Assembly: GCA_963750045.1 (NCBI GenBank)
Contig: CAVVPD010000008.1
Coordinates: forward strand, 186,001-250,000
Origin: DASUAS01 sp963750045
Lineage (GTDB): Bacteria > Actinomycetota > Acidimicrobiia > IMCC26256 > DASPTH01
Length of the DNA stretch: 64,000 nt
Direction: 5' to 3'
Numbering within the stretch: position 1 is the first letter of the stretch; every line of letters begins with the position of its first letter. This document shows, in pieces, positions 25,628 to 34,606 of this stretch. The translations under genes were made by a program, and so were the position numbers. Below the pieces are notes generated by a model. That model saw only the letters and a list, made by a program, of their open reading frames with translations, had not been told where the DNA came from and made no database searches.

Positions 25628-27858
25628 TCACCGTGCACGGCTGGGACGTCAGCCAGCAGATGGTGCTGAGCGGAGTGGTGCAGGGCTTGGCCTACGCGGT
25701 GCTGGCGGCGGGGATCGTGCTGGTGTACCGCGCCAGCGGGGTCATCAACTTCGCGGTGGCCGCGTTCGGGACGACCGCCGTCGCGTTGATGGGGGTGCTG
25801 CTCGGCGGCGGGATCGGAGGCTGGCACTCCCCGTTCTGGCTCGCGTTCGTGCTGGCGACGATCGCGGCCGGCGCGGTCGGGGTGCTGGTGGAGTGGTCGG
25901 TGATCCGCCGCCTCGCCGACGCCCCCCGGCTGGTGTTGCTGGTGGCGACGATCGGCATCGCCCAGGTGCTGCTGCTGCTCGCGCTGCTGCTGCCGGCGGT
26001 GGGCGAGGGCGGTTTCTTCCCGCCGCTGCTGGACTGGACGTGGACCGTCAGCCCGGAGCTGCTGATCCAGGGCCGCGAGCTCAGCGTGATCGTGATCGTG
26101 CCCGTGCTCGTCCTCGCCCTCGCGGTGTTCCTCACCCGCACCCGCACCGGGCTCATGGTGCGGGCGGCGGCGGCCAACCCGGACAAGGCGCGCTTGGCGG
26201 GCATCCGGGTGTTCCGCACGTCGGCGGTGGTGTGGGGCATCTCGGCCGCGTTCGCCGCGGTCGCCGCCATCGCGCTGGCGCCCGTCCGCGGCATCAGCAT
26301 CGCCGGCGCGGCCACGGCGGGGGGCGCGTTGAGCTACCAGCTGCTGCTGCGTGCGCTCGTGGTCGCGCTGATCGCCCGCATGCGCAGCCTGCCGGTCACC
26401 TTGGTGGCGGGGATCGGCGTCGGCATCGTCGAGGTGATCCTCCAGCAGAACGTCGATCCCGGTGACCTGGGCGTGACCGAGCTGTGGCTGTTCGTCGCCA
26501 CCCTGGTGATCGTGCTGGTGTTCTCGCGTCTGACCCGCGCGCCCGACGACGGCGGCTGGAAGCTCGTGGCCGGCGCATCCACGCGGGTCGCCGACCCGGG
26601 CGCGCCGTGGTGGTCACGCCACCTCTCGCGTGCCGCGGTGGTCGCGCTGTTCGCCGGCCTGGTGCTGGTGCCGGTCGTGTTCTCGCGGGCATCGGAGTCG
26701 TTCCTCTGGACGCGCGTGCTCGTCTTCGCGATCGCGGGGTGCTCCCTCACCATTCTCACCGGGTGGGCCGGGCAGCTGTCGCTCGGTCAGTTCGGGTTCG
26801 CCGCGATCGGTGGGCTCACGACGGTCAAGCTCGTCGGGGGCGACGGCGTACTCGGCCTGCACGACCTGCCGTGGGGAGCCGCGGTCGCGCTCGGCGTCCT
26901 CGTCGGCGCCGCGGTCGCGGTGCTGATCGGTCTCCCCGCGTTGCGCATCCCCGGCCTCTACCTTGCGGTCACCACGTTGGCGTTCGCGGTTTTCGTGTCG
27001 ACGTGGCTGGTGGGCCAGGACTCGTTCGTCGACCTCAGTGGCCTGTTGCCCACGCTGGCGAAGCCCGACGCCGGCGTCGTCGACTTCGCGTCGCGACGTT
27101 CGTACTACTTTCTGTGCCTGGCGTTCCTGATCGCGTGCGTCGCGATCGTCGCGCAGCTGCGCCGCACCGGCATCGGCCGGTCGACGATCGCGGTGAGCGA
27201 CAACCCCGCGTCGGCCGCGGCGATGACCATCTCGACCACGCGCATGAAGCTGCTGGCCTTCGCGGTGTCGGGCGGGATGGCCGCGCTCGCGGGCTGCCTG
27301 CTCGTCACCCTGCTGCCGAGCAACACCCCGGCGGCCACGTTCGCGCCGGAGGAGTCGGTGCGGGTGGTCGCCATCGTGGTGATCGGCGGGCTCGGCGCGC
27401 TCGTCGGCCCGGTGCTCGGCGCACTGTGGGTGATCGGCGTGCCCGCCATCTGGCCGGACGAGCCGATCGTGCCGTTCCTCGTCTCGGGTGTCGGCATCCT
27501 CGCCATCCTCCTGTTCTTCCCCGGTGGCTTCGCCGGGCTCCTCCGGGCCGTCGAAGACCGCGTGCTGCGGCTGCGCCGCGAAGGCCGACGTCCGCCCCGG
27601 GCCCGAACCGGCGGCGTTCGCGGGTGTCAGAGCGCAGGCTGGCGACGCCGGTTCGGAGTGGGTGGGGGACTGGCTGGTGGCGACGGGGATGACCGTGCGC
27701 TTCGGCGGCCGGGTCGCGGTCGACCGGGTCGACCTGCGGGTCGGCGCGGGGGAGTTGGTCGGCCTGATCGGCACCAACGGTGCCGGCAAGAGCACGTTGA
27801 TGAACGCCATCGGCGGGTTCGTGCCCGCCGATGGCCGGGTCGAGGTGCTCGGCCATGA
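25624..27858 (+). CDS. Fused LivH-LivM-type ABC importer permease
   Basis: Two Liv-type permease units in one chain. The first (about 1-300) starts MITVHGWDVSQQMVLSGVVQ, then GLAYAVLAAGIVLVYRASGVINFA; the second begins near residue 345 (LTILTGWAGQLSLGQFGFAAIGG) and holds RIPGLYLAVTTLAFAVF and VVIGGLGALVGPVLGAL. About 16 spans in all. Such double permeases occur in actinobacteria. The frame formally ends at 27858, but true coding seems to leave it near 27585, after LRAVEDRVLRLR. From there frame 2 carries a natural linker into the ATPase, so permease and LivG may be one protein interrupted by one indel. Confidence 0.8.
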   Translation: MITVHGWDVSQQMVLSGVVQGLAYAVLAAGIVLVYRASGVINFAVAAFGTTAVALMGVLLGGGIGGWHSPFWLAFVLATIAAGAVGVLVEWSVIRRLADAPRLVLLVATIGIAQVLLLLALLLPAVGEGGFFPPLLDWTWTVSPELLIQGRELSVIVIVPVLVLALAVFLTRTRTGLMVRAAAANPDKARLAGIRVFRTSAVVWGISAAFAAVAAIALAPVRGISIAGAATAGGALSYQLLLRALVVALIARMRSLPVTLVAGIGVGIVEVILQQNVDPGDLGVTELWLFVATLVIVLVFSRLTRAPDDGGWKLVAGASTRVADPGAPWWSRHLSRAAVVALFAGLVLVPVVFSRASESFLWTRVLVFAIAGCSLTILTGWAGQLSLGQFGFAAIGGLTTVKLVGGDGVLGLHDLPWGAAVALGVLVGAAVAVLIGLPALRIPGLYLAVTTLAFAVFVSTWLVGQDSFVDLSGLLPTLAKPDAGVVDFASRRSYYFLCLAFLIACVAIVAQLRRTGIGRSTIAVSDNPASAAAMTISTTRMKLLAFAVSGGMAALAGCLLVTLLPSNTPAATFAPEESVRVVAIVVIGGLGALVGPVLGALWVIGVPAIWPDEPIVPFLVSGVGILAILLFFPGGFAGLLRAVEDRVLRLRREGRRPPRARTGGVRGCQSAGWRRRFGVGGGLAGGDGDDRALRRPGRGRPGRPAGRRGGVGRPDRHQRCRQEHVDERHRRVRARRWPGRGARP

Positions 27859-28441
27859 CGTGAGCCGCCTCCCCGCGTACCGCCGGCACCGGATGGGGCT
27901 CGGCCGTGGGTTCCAGGCTGCCCGCCTCTACGACGACCTCACCGTGCGCGAGACGGTGATGGTCGCGCTCGAAGGACGGGCGCGATCGTGGCTCGTGCCG
28001 TCGATGCTGCACGTCCCGCCGTCGCCCCGCGTGGAACGGGCCAAGCGAGCCGAGGCCGACGACATCCTGGGTGCCCTCGGTCTCGGGGCCACTGCCGACC
28101 AGCCGGTGGCCTCGCTGTCGACGGGGACGCGGCGCATGGTGGAGCTCGCGGGCCAGGTGGCGCTCGGTGCGCGCATGATCCTGCTCGACGAGCCGACCGC
28201 GGGGCTCTCCCAGCGCGAGACCGAGGCGTTCGCGCCGCGCATCGGGGAGATCCGCACCGCGCTCGGCGCCGCCGTGCTGCTCATCGAGCACGACATGCCG
28301 CTGGTGATGTCGGTGAGCGACCGCGTGTACTGCCTCGAAGCGGGGGTGGTGATCGCCGAGGGCACGCCGGCCGCAGTACGCGGCGATCCCCTCGTCATCG
28401 CGAGCTATCTCGGCACCGACGAGGCGGCGACGACCGCCTGA
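27677..28441 (+). CDS. Branched-chain amino acid type ABC importer, ATPase (LivG-like)
   Basis: 254 residues from GTG 27677 (ATG 27689 also possible). Walker A GTNGAGKST, Walker B RMILLDEPTAGLSQ, switch His in VLLIEHDM. The ABC signature reads ASLSTGTRRMVELAG, an LSTGT variant of LSGGQ. Frame-2 coding seems to reach back to about 27590 with a Pro/Ala-rich linker (ADVRPGPEPAAFAGVRAQ), so this domain may be fused to the permease. Second ATPase of the Liv-type importer. It ends the catabolic island. Confidence 0.85.
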   Translation: MATGMTVRFGGRVAVDRVDLRVGAGELVGLIGTNGAGKSTLMNAIGGFVPADGRVEVLGHDVSRLPAYRRHRMGLGRGFQAARLYDDLTVRETVMVALEGRARSWLVPSMLHVPPSPRVERAKRAEADDILGALGLGATADQPVASLSTGTRRMVELAGQVALGARMILLDEPTAGLSQRETEAFAPRIGEIRTALGAAVLLIEHDMPLVMSVSDRVYCLEAGVVIAEGTPAAVRGDPLVIASYLGTDEAATTA

Positions 28442-28512
28442 TCAGCCCGCCGACGTCGGTGACCAGCACGGGATCGGGCGCCGGTGCCGACAATCTGCTC
28501 AAATAGCGCGAC

Positions 28513-29046
28513 ATGCTCGAAGGGTTCGACGCCGCCGACCTCGCGGCCGCCGCCGCGCTGCGCGCCGAGTGGCGGGCCGACGAAGACGCCTGGACCCGAG
28601 CCGCGCTCGAGCAGTGGGAGCACGACCGCACGCTCCTCGACGTGCTCCACACGTGCATGCACCGCGGCGACACCGTCGCCCTCGACTTCCCGGGCCGCAC
28701 ATTCATCGGCGTGGTCAGCGCCGTGGGTGTCGACCTGGCGCGTCTGGCGACTCCCGACGGGAGCGTCGACGCGCACCTCGGCCCGGCCGCGGTGCTCTCC
28801 CTGCGCGTGGTCACGCCGGCGCGTGCGGGCGGCGGGCGCGGCGACCCGAGCATCACGACCTTCCGCGCCCGTCTCCTCCACCTCGAGGGGACGTTCGTGC
28901 AACTGGGCACCCGGGTGCGCGACGACGCGTGTTCCGGCGAGCTGCGGGTGGGCCGCGACCATGTGAGCGTGCTCGACCGCGACGGTGTTCGCCGCTACGT
29001 GCCGATCGAGTCGGTGACCTGGGTGCGTCCGCTCGACGTCGACTGA
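28513..29046 (+). CDS. Conserved hypothetical protein, 177 aa
   Basis: Not recognised by name. Start ATG at 28513. An N-terminal helical part (AADLAAAAALRAEWRADED) is followed by a beta-rich core with alternating hydrophobic residues (TVALDFPGRTFIGVVSAVG, LLHLEGTFVQLGTRV) that could be a small beta-barrel. No signal peptide. Its last 52 bases overlap the 3' end of the convergent regulator gene, an arrangement that may let the two transcripts interact. Confidence 0.65.
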   Translation: MLEGFDAADLAAAAALRAEWRADEDAWTRAALEQWEHDRTLLDVLHTCMHRGDTVALDFPGRTFIGVVSAVGVDLARLATPDGSVDAHLGPAAVLSLRVVTPARAGGGRGDPSITTFRARLLHLEGTFVQLGTRVRDDACSGELRVGRDHVSVLDRDGVRRYVPIESVTWVRPLDVD

Positions 29047-29270
29047 TCCTCGCCCGGGAGGGCGGCGAGCCAGTCGAGCAGCTCGTCGCGCAGGAAGCGC
29101 ATCTCGCGACCGCCCGGGAAGCGGTGGCAGGGGATCCGGCCCTCGCGGACCATGCGCCGCAGGTACTCCACGTGCACCTGGAGCAGGTCGGCTGCCATCG
29201 CGGTCGTGAGCACCGGCGGGAAGGCCGCCGCCCCTGGCCCCACCGGTCCGGTGCCTTCGGCGGTCGTCAT
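28995..29270 (-). CDS. Helix-turn-helix regulator, excisionase/BldC-like
   Basis: 91 residues. After a Gly/Pro-rich N-terminus the core VLTTAMAADLLQVHVEYLRRM (split: VLTTAMAADLLQVH, VEYLRRMVREGRIPCHRFPGG) is the compact winged-helix pattern of excisionase-family and BldC proteins: (L/T)T..A/E-AA-LL-V...-(V/T)(V/L)RR....G.(I/L)P. It should bind DNA. It is divergent from the Tad pilus operon, so control of that operon is likely but unproven. ATG 29270 is nine bases after TACGCT, so it is read from a leaderless mRNA. Confidence 0.75.
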   Translation of the reverse strand: MTTAEGTGPVGPGAAAFPPVLTTAMAADLLQVHVEYLRRMVREGRIPCHRFPGGREMRFLRDELLDWLAALPGEDQSTSSGRTQVTDSIGT

Positions 29271-29279
29271 CGGTGCTGG

Positions 29280-29285
29280 AGCGTA
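29280..29285 (-). promoter_or_regulatory. Putative -10 box (TACGCT) for the regulator
   Basis: Minus strand, nine bases before ATG 29270. Confidence 0.5.
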
Positions 29286-29404
29286 CCCGGCGTCCGGGCC
29301 GCGGGGAAGGACGACGCCGTCTGGCGTGGCGTTGGTCCGGTTGCTCACACCCTGTCGCACGGCGTGCCGGCGTATACGGGACCGTGCTGTCCGATTCGAG
29401 CGGG

Positions 29405-29433
29405 TTGACCGAGTTGCTCTAAACGTTCATACT
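29405..29433 (+). promoter_or_regulatory. Putative sigma70-like promoter of the Tad pilus operon
   Basis: TTGACC (29405-29410), a 17-base spacer, then CATACT (29428-29433). This is the only site in the window where I see a good -35 with correct spacing. It would leave a leader of about 60 bases before ATG 29499. The surrounding bases 29400-29465 are less GC-rich than their neighbours. The rest of the 228-base gap (29271-29498) shows nothing else. Confidence 0.5.
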
Positions 29434-29498
29434 GCGCGGATCAGCTCATACCGGATATCAACGACACGAGTCCGCGTCTTCTTCCCGGGGGTCGTCCC

Positions 29499-30255
29499 AT
29501 GGCTCACCCAAGCGTCCCGTCCGCGCCGCCGGTGACTGCCGCTCCCGCCGCCGGGGTGGCGGTCGTGAGGCCGGGGTCGGCCGCCCGGAGGCTCGCCGGA
29601 CGCGTCTCCCGGGGCCACCTGGTGATGGTGGTGACCGGCGTGGTCGGTGTCGTGCTCTCGTTCGCGGCGTTGCGCCAGCACGACGGCACCGCGCGGGTCG
29701 TCGTCGCGGCCCGCGAGATCCACGCCGGCGAACGGGTCGTGGCCGAGGACTTCCGCAGCGTGGCGGTGACGATGAGCGCACCGGTGCTCGCCACCGTCGT
29801 GCGCGGCGCGCGACGTCGACGCGGTCGTCGGGCGGATCGCGGGCACGACCGTCGCCGAGGGCGAGCTCGTGTCGAAGCGGGTGCTGAGGCCCCGCGCGGC
29901 TCGGCACGGCCTGCGGGCCATGAGCATTCCGATCGATCCTGCACGCGCGGTCGGCGGGCGCCTCGAAGCCGGGGATCGGGTCGACGTGCTCTTCGCCGGG
30001 CAACAGGCGGTGTCGATCATCGTCGCGGACGCGGAGGTCGTCGCGGTCGATGCACGGGGGCGCGGTGGCATCGGGGAAACCGCGAGCCCTTTCACGGTGA
30101 CCATCGCGGTCTCGGCGCGGCAATCGCAGCTGGTCGCGGCCGCGGTCGCCGACGGCAACATCTCGTTGGCGCGCACGACCGGCTCGGAGTCGTCGAAGGG
30201 GACCGCACCGGAATCGTTGGATCGGGTCGGCGACCTCGACCCGACGGCGCGGTGA
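29499..30255 (+). CDS. cpaB: Flp/Tad pilus assembly protein CpaB/RcpC-like (SAF domain), frameshifted
   Basis: One N-terminal membrane span (HLVMVVTGVVGVVLSFAAL, residues about 41-59) and then a SAF domain: VVVAAREIHAGERVVAEDF, followed after the break by DVDAVVGRIAGTTVAEGELV and LRAMSIPIDPARAVGGRLEA, GDRVDVLF. CpaB proteins are periplasmic or envelope scaffold proteins of Tad pili. The frame changes near 29800-29815 in a run of CG repeats (frame 3 to frame 1), and both halves are conserved in style, so an indel is likely. It ends with a GTGA overlap with the CpaE-like gene. Confidence 0.8.
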
Positions 30256-31430
30256 CGGTCGTGGAGCCCACGGTTGCCCTCGTCTTCTCACCGGAGCCGT
30301 GGGTCGAGGACCTGCACCGCCACCTCGTCCATCATGGCGGCGCACGAGTGCGCCAGATCGTGGTGGAGCCCTCGGTGGCGCTCGAAGAGGAGTACGACGC
30401 CCTGGTCGTGAGCGATCGGTGGCCCGCGCTCACGAGCCGATTGGTCGGCGCGGTGCACGAGCAGGGGCGCCGTGTCCTCGGCGTGTTCGATCCCGAGGAG
30501 CCGGCGGGGAAGGACCACCTGCTCGCGCTCGGCGTCGACGCAACGCTCCCCGGCGACGCCAAGATGGCGGAGTTCGTCGACGTGCTGGTCGACCTCGGGC
30601 CACTCGCGTCTCCGAGCACGTCTCGCGGGTGGCCGCGGCGCTCCGGCGCCGAACCGCCCGGTGTTCGGGCGGACCGCGGGCGGCTGGTCGTCGTCTCGGG
30701 GCCACGGGGGAGCGGCGTCACGGAAACCGCGGTCGGGCTGGCCGATGCGTTCGGTGCCCGATCGAGGAGCGCGGTGCTCGTCGACACGCACGGACCCGCG
30801 CCTGCGGTCGCGGGTCGCCTGGGTCTCGGCATCGAGCCCAACCTGCGGAGCGCGGTCGACGCCTTCAACTACGGACTCGGCGATCTCGGCCGTTCGGTCG
30901 TGGCCGCCCCGGCGCCCGCGGCATTCGGTGTCGTGCCGGGATACCCGAGCCCGATCGCCGCGGCGCAGGTCACCGCGACCGAAGTCGTCGAGGTGGTGCT
31001 GTCGTTGTGTGACCGCCACCCGGTCGTGGTGGTCGACGCCGACGAGGGATCCCCGACCAGCCGGGCCCTCATCGCCGAATGCAGCGCGATCGTGGGCGTG
31101 CTGGCCGCCTGCCCCGTCGGCGTCGTGCGCGCCCTCGGCTGGGCCGCCGACATCCGCGGGACCGTGCACACGACGCCCATCCACCTGGTGGTGAATCGGG
31201 CACCGGGCGCCCGCTACCGGCGGGAGGAGATCCGGGTCGAGATCACCCGGACCCTGGACCCCGCGTCGATCACCTGGGTCCCCGCCGACCGCGCCGTCGA
31301 GGGCGCCGCGTGGGACGGTCGCCTTCCCGGGCGTGGGCCGTTCCGTCACGCGATGGATGAGCTCGCGAACGTCGTGGTGCCGGACCCGCCGGGTCGACAG
31401 CGGACGCGGGGGACGCGGCGGTGGCGATGA
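30252..31430 (+). CDS. cpaE: CpaE/TadZ-like MinD-family ATPase of the Tad system
   Basis: 392 residues. Residues 1-115 look like the receiver-like localisation domain (VALVFSPEPWVEDL, GRRVLGVFDPEE), then a MinD/ParA-type domain: RLVVVSGPRGSGVTETAVGLA at 144-164, AVLVDTHGPAPAVAGRLGLG, HPVVVVDADEGSPTSRALIAEC. The P-loop lacks the Lys and Ser/Thr of a normal Walker A (GPRGSGVTE), so ATP binding may be weak or altered. Residues 116-140 read oddly; frame 2 offers EHVSRVAAALRR there, so two compensating indels near 30605 and 30650 are possible. Positions the pilus machine at the cell pole in known systems. Confidence 0.78.
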   Translation: MTVVEPTVALVFSPEPWVEDLHRHLVHHGGARVRQIVVEPSVALEEEYDALVVSDRWPALTSRLVGAVHEQGRRVLGVFDPEEPAGKDHLLALGVDATLPGDAKMAEFVDVLVDLGPLASPSTSRGWPRRSGAEPPGVRADRGRLVVVSGPRGSGVTETAVGLADAFGARSRSAVLVDTHGPAPAVAGRLGLGIEPNLRSAVDAFNYGLGDLGRSVVAAPAPAAFGVVPGYPSPIAAAQVTATEVVEVVLSLCDRHPVVVVDADEGSPTSRALIAECSAIVGVLAACPVGVVRALGWAADIRGTVHTTPIHLVVNRAPGARYRREEIRVEITRTLDPASITWVPADRAVEGAAWDGRLPGRGPFRHAMDELANVVVPDPPGRQRTRGTRRWR

Positions 31431-32654
31431 ACCCCGACGTGTACGACGCGATACGTCACGACGTGCTGGCGCGCGTCGAACGCCGGCGGTTGCGCCCGGA
31501 GGCCGACCTCGACGAGGTGCGCGCCGAAGTGGAGCGCGCGGTCGCTGCGTACCAGCGGTTGGCCCTGCTCGGTGAGGAGATCCCGCTCGCGGACCCGGTC
31601 GAGATGGGTGACCTGGTCCTCCGGTCGATCACCGACTACGGGGCGCTCACCGAGCTCGTCGCCCGCCACGACGTCGAAGAGATCTTCATCGAGGGCGCGC
31701 GGGTCTCCTACCTCGACGGGTCCGGTCGTCTGCGCGGGCTGACCCTCCCGACGAGCGAGGAAGAGAATCGCCAGATCATCGAGCGGCTGCTCGCCCCGAC
31801 GGAGCGCCAGCTCAACACGAAGCACCCCCTCGTGCAGGCGCGCGTGCTCGGGGGCACGGCGCGTCTGACCGCGGCCATCCCACCGGTGGGCGATCGGCTG
31901 TCGGCGACGCTCCGGCGCTACGTGGTACGCAACGTCACTCTCGACGACCTCGTGCAGCGCGATTCGCTGACGCGTGAGGCCGCGGGCCTGCTGCGGCTCC
32001 TCATGCAGTTCCGCAGCCGGGTGGCCGTGTCGGGCGAGCCGGGTGCAGGAAAGACCACACTGGCCGCGGCGCTTCTCGCGGCGGCGCCTGCGGGACACTG
32101 TGTACGAGCGTGTGAGGAGATACGTGAGCTCGCGGTTCCGATCACGCACGGGTCGTACTACGAAGTGCGACCGCCGTCACTCGACGGAACCGGCGAGATC
32201 AGCCTGCGCGACCTGGTGAAGTTCGTCCTGGCGATGAGGCCCGACCGGATCGTCGTCGGCGAGGTGCGCGGCGCCGAGGCGTTCGAGCTCAGCCGGGCGG
32301 TGAACGCAGGGTGCGGGTTCCTCTGCACCGTCCACGCGAACAGCGCGGAGGAGGCGCTCGACGCGCTCGTCAACGCCGCGTTGATGGCGGGCGAAAACGT
32401 GACCGAACGCATCGTGCGGAAGGTCTTCTCCGGATCGCTCGATGTCGTCGTGCACCTGGACCGCGACGACCGGGTGAGCGCGGACGCCGATGCGATCCGT
32501 CGGCGCGTGATGGAGATCGCCGCCGTCGTTCCGGCGCTGCGTGACGACTTCACCGTCGAGCCGCTGTTCGTGCGGGAGAGCATCGGCGCGCCCCTGACGG
32601 TGGACCGGCGCGCTGCCGGCGACGCTTGCCGCCCGGCTGGAGCGCGCGGGCTGA
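31427..32654 (+). CDS. cpaF: Tad pilus secretion ATPase CpaF/TadA-like, 3' indel
   Basis: About 408 residues. Type II/IV secretion ATPase: VEEIFIEGARVSYLDG in the N-domain, Walker A GEPGAGKTT (203-211), Asp-box ACEEIREL, and Walker B/His region MRPDRIVVGEVRGAEAFELS and CTVHANSAEEALDALV. It powers pilin assembly. The normal end TGALPATLAARLERAG followed by TGA (32652-32654) lies one base out of frame after about 32600, where one extra G (ACGGTGG) explains the shift. ATG 31427 overlaps the CpaE stop (ATGA); GTG 31421 is an alternative. Confidence 0.9.
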
Positions 32655-32699
32655 GGTCGGCTCCGTGCACGGCGTCCTGGCCGGCGCGGAGGAGCTCGC

Positions 32700-33605
32700 G
32701 TGACCGGCGCGTCGCTGAGCCTGCTCGCGGCGCTCTCGATCGGTGGTTGCTGCGCGCTGCTCGCCGGCCACCTGATGGGGGAGCCCCTGCAGCTCCGGCG
32801 CTGGGGGAGACGGCACGGCGCGCCGCGAGCGGTGGAGGTCTGGTTGGCACAGGCCGGGCTGACCGTGTCGGTGCGGCAGTTCGTGATCGGTTCGGTGGCG
32901 GTGGGTGCGGTTGCGTTCGCGGCCGCGTTCTTCGTCACCGGCACCGCGCTGGTCGCCTTCCTGCCGGCGATCGCCGCGGCATCGATCCCAAGGGCGTACT
33001 TCGGGCGTCGCCGTGCGGCGCGCATGCGGGCGCTCCAGCTCGCGTGGCCCGACGGGTTGCGCGACCTCGGCGCGTCGATCGCCGCCGGGCGCTCGCTCAC
33101 GCACGCGCTCACCGCACTCGCCGAGACCGGTCCGGCGCCGTTGCGCGAGGCGTTCGCCCGCTTCCCGACGCTCGCCCGGATGCTGGGCACGGTGCCCGCG
33201 CTCGAGGTGCTCGAGGAGGAGCTGGCCGACCCGACCAGCGACCGGGTCATCGAAGTCCTGATCCTCGCCTACGAACGGGGCGGCCCGATCGTCAAGCAGA
33301 TCCTCGAGGACCTCGTCGTGGCGACGTCCAAGGACGTGAAGGTCCTCGAGGAGATCGAGTCCGAAGGGTTGGAGATGAAGATCAACGCCCGAGCCGTCCT
33401 CGTGATGCCCTGGTTCGTGCTGGTGGCCCTCACGCTGCGAGCGGGCCCGTTCCGTGACTTCTACCGCTCGCCCGCGGGTGTGCTCGTCGTGCTCGCCGGC
33501 GCCGTGCTCAGCGGCCTCGGGTCCTGGTGGATCAGCCGGCTCGGGCGCGCCGGTCGGGAGCGGCGGGTGTTCGGCGGCGCGCCGGCGGTCGAGGTGCGGT
33601 CATGA
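32700..33605 (+). CDS. tadB: Tad pilus inner-membrane protein TadB-like (T2SSF domain)
   Basis: 301 residues. N-terminal spans at about 5-25 and 58-95, then the cytoplasmic GspF-type domain with WPDGLRDLGASIAAGRSLTHAL and ADPTSDRVIEVLILAYERGG, and a C-terminal span near 275-290. TadB and TadC form the membrane platform on which CpaF acts. Start GTG at 32700. The final bases overlap TadC (ATGA at 33602). Confidence 0.88.
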   Translation: MTGASLSLLAALSIGGCCALLAGHLMGEPLQLRRWGRRHGAPRAVEVWLAQAGLTVSVRQFVIGSVAVGAVAFAAAFFVTGTALVAFLPAIAAASIPRAYFGRRRAARMRALQLAWPDGLRDLGASIAAGRSLTHALTALAETGPAPLREAFARFPTLARMLGTVPALEVLEEELADPTSDRVIEVLILAYERGGPIVKQILEDLVVATSKDVKVLEEIESEGLEMKINARAVLVMPWFVLVALTLRAGPFRDFYRSPAGVLVVLAGAVLSGLGSWWISRLGRAGRERRVFGGAPAVEVRS

Positions 33606-34540
33606 CCGCCACCGCGCTCGCGTTGGGCTGCGTCGCGGCGGGTGTCGCCGCGGCCGGCGCGGCGGGGGCGGTCGTGCCACCGACCCGACGGTTGGGCCCG
33701 CGGGTCCGCCCGTACACGGTGACCGCCCGCACGCAACTGGGACGGGGCGCCGCGGTCACGGATGTCGCGCCGCCCACTGCGAACCCGTCGACGGTGGGTC
33801 GCCTCTTCGGTCCGCCGCTGCGCGCGCTGGTCGCGAACGTGGGCCGGGCGTTCGAACGTCGGAGTGATCCCGCGCTGGCGCGGCAATTGCTCCAGGCGGG
33901 GTATCCCGACGTGGCCCCGGACGAGTACCGCGCCCGGGTCGCCGTCCACGTGCTGGTGTTCGGCGCCGCCGGTGCTGTGAGCGGCGCACTGGTCGTGCGT
34001 TCCACGCTCGCGACCCTCGGGTTGACGGTCTGCGGCGTCGTGTTCGGAGGGTCGCGTCTCCGCGGCCGGCTCGGCCGTGGCGTGGAGGAACACCGCGAAC
34101 GACTCAGGCTCGAGCTCTACACCGTGAACCAGCTCCTCGCCATGCACGTGCGGACGGGTGCCGGCCCAGTGCAAGCGACCCAGCGCATCGTCGATCGCGG
34201 CAACGGTGCCGTCGTCGAAGAGCTGCAGGCCGTGCTGCTGGCGATGAACAGCGGCGTCGCCGAGGCGGCGGCGTTCCGCCGGGCCGCGGAGCTCACGTCC
34301 GAACCGTCGGCCGCGCGCACCTACGAGCTGTTCGCCGCCGGCGCCGAACGCGGCGTCGATCTCGCCGATGGGTTGCGCGCACTGAGCGAGGACCTCAGGG
34401 ACTCGCGCCGCGAGGAGATCAAGAAGTCCGCGACGAAGCGTCGCGCCGCCATGCTCGTGCCGACGATCGCGGTGCTCGCGCCGGTGATGTTGCTCTTCAT
34501 CGCCGCGCCGTTGCCCTCGATCGTGTTCGGGAGCCGATGA
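33602..34540 (+). CDS. tadC: Tad pilus inner-membrane protein TadC-like (T2SSF domain)
   Basis: 312 residues. After two N-terminal hydrophobic segments and a linker with DPALARQLLQAGYP, it has the GspF core (LELYTVNQLLAMHVRTGAGP, AAAFRRAAELTSEPSAARTY) and a last span MLVPTIAVLAPVMLLFIAAP. Second half of the TadB/TadC platform. Start ATG at 33602 overlaps the TadB stop. Followed by 66 bases before the pilin gene, with a clear GAGGAG site there. Confidence 0.88.
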   Translation: MTATALALGCVAAGVAAAGAAGAVVPPTRRLGPRVRPYTVTARTQLGRGAAVTDVAPPTANPSTVGRLFGPPLRALVANVGRAFERRSDPALARQLLQAGYPDVAPDEYRARVAVHVLVFGAAGAVSGALVVRSTLATLGLTVCGVVFGGSRLRGRLGRGVEEHRERLRLELYTVNQLLAMHVRTGAGPVQATQRIVDRGNGAVVEELQAVLLAMNSGVAEAAAFRRAAELTSEPSAARTYELFAAGAERGVDLADGLRALSEDLRDSRREEIKKSATKRRAAMLVPTIAVLAPVMLLFIAAPLPSIVFGSR

Positions 34541-34606
34541 TGCGCCACGTCGTCGAGCGAAACCGCGGTCGGCGCACTGGCCCGACCACGACAGTGAGGA
34601 GATGCC

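Noticed and set aside
24925..27858. A genuine LivF-LivH-LivM triple fusion
   Set aside because: The normal LivF C-terminus and a stop overlapping the permease start are present one base out of frame, so an indel explains it better.
29869..30255. Separate small gene in the Tad operon
   Set aside because: It is the second half of the CpaB SAF-domain protein after a frameshift, not an independent gene.
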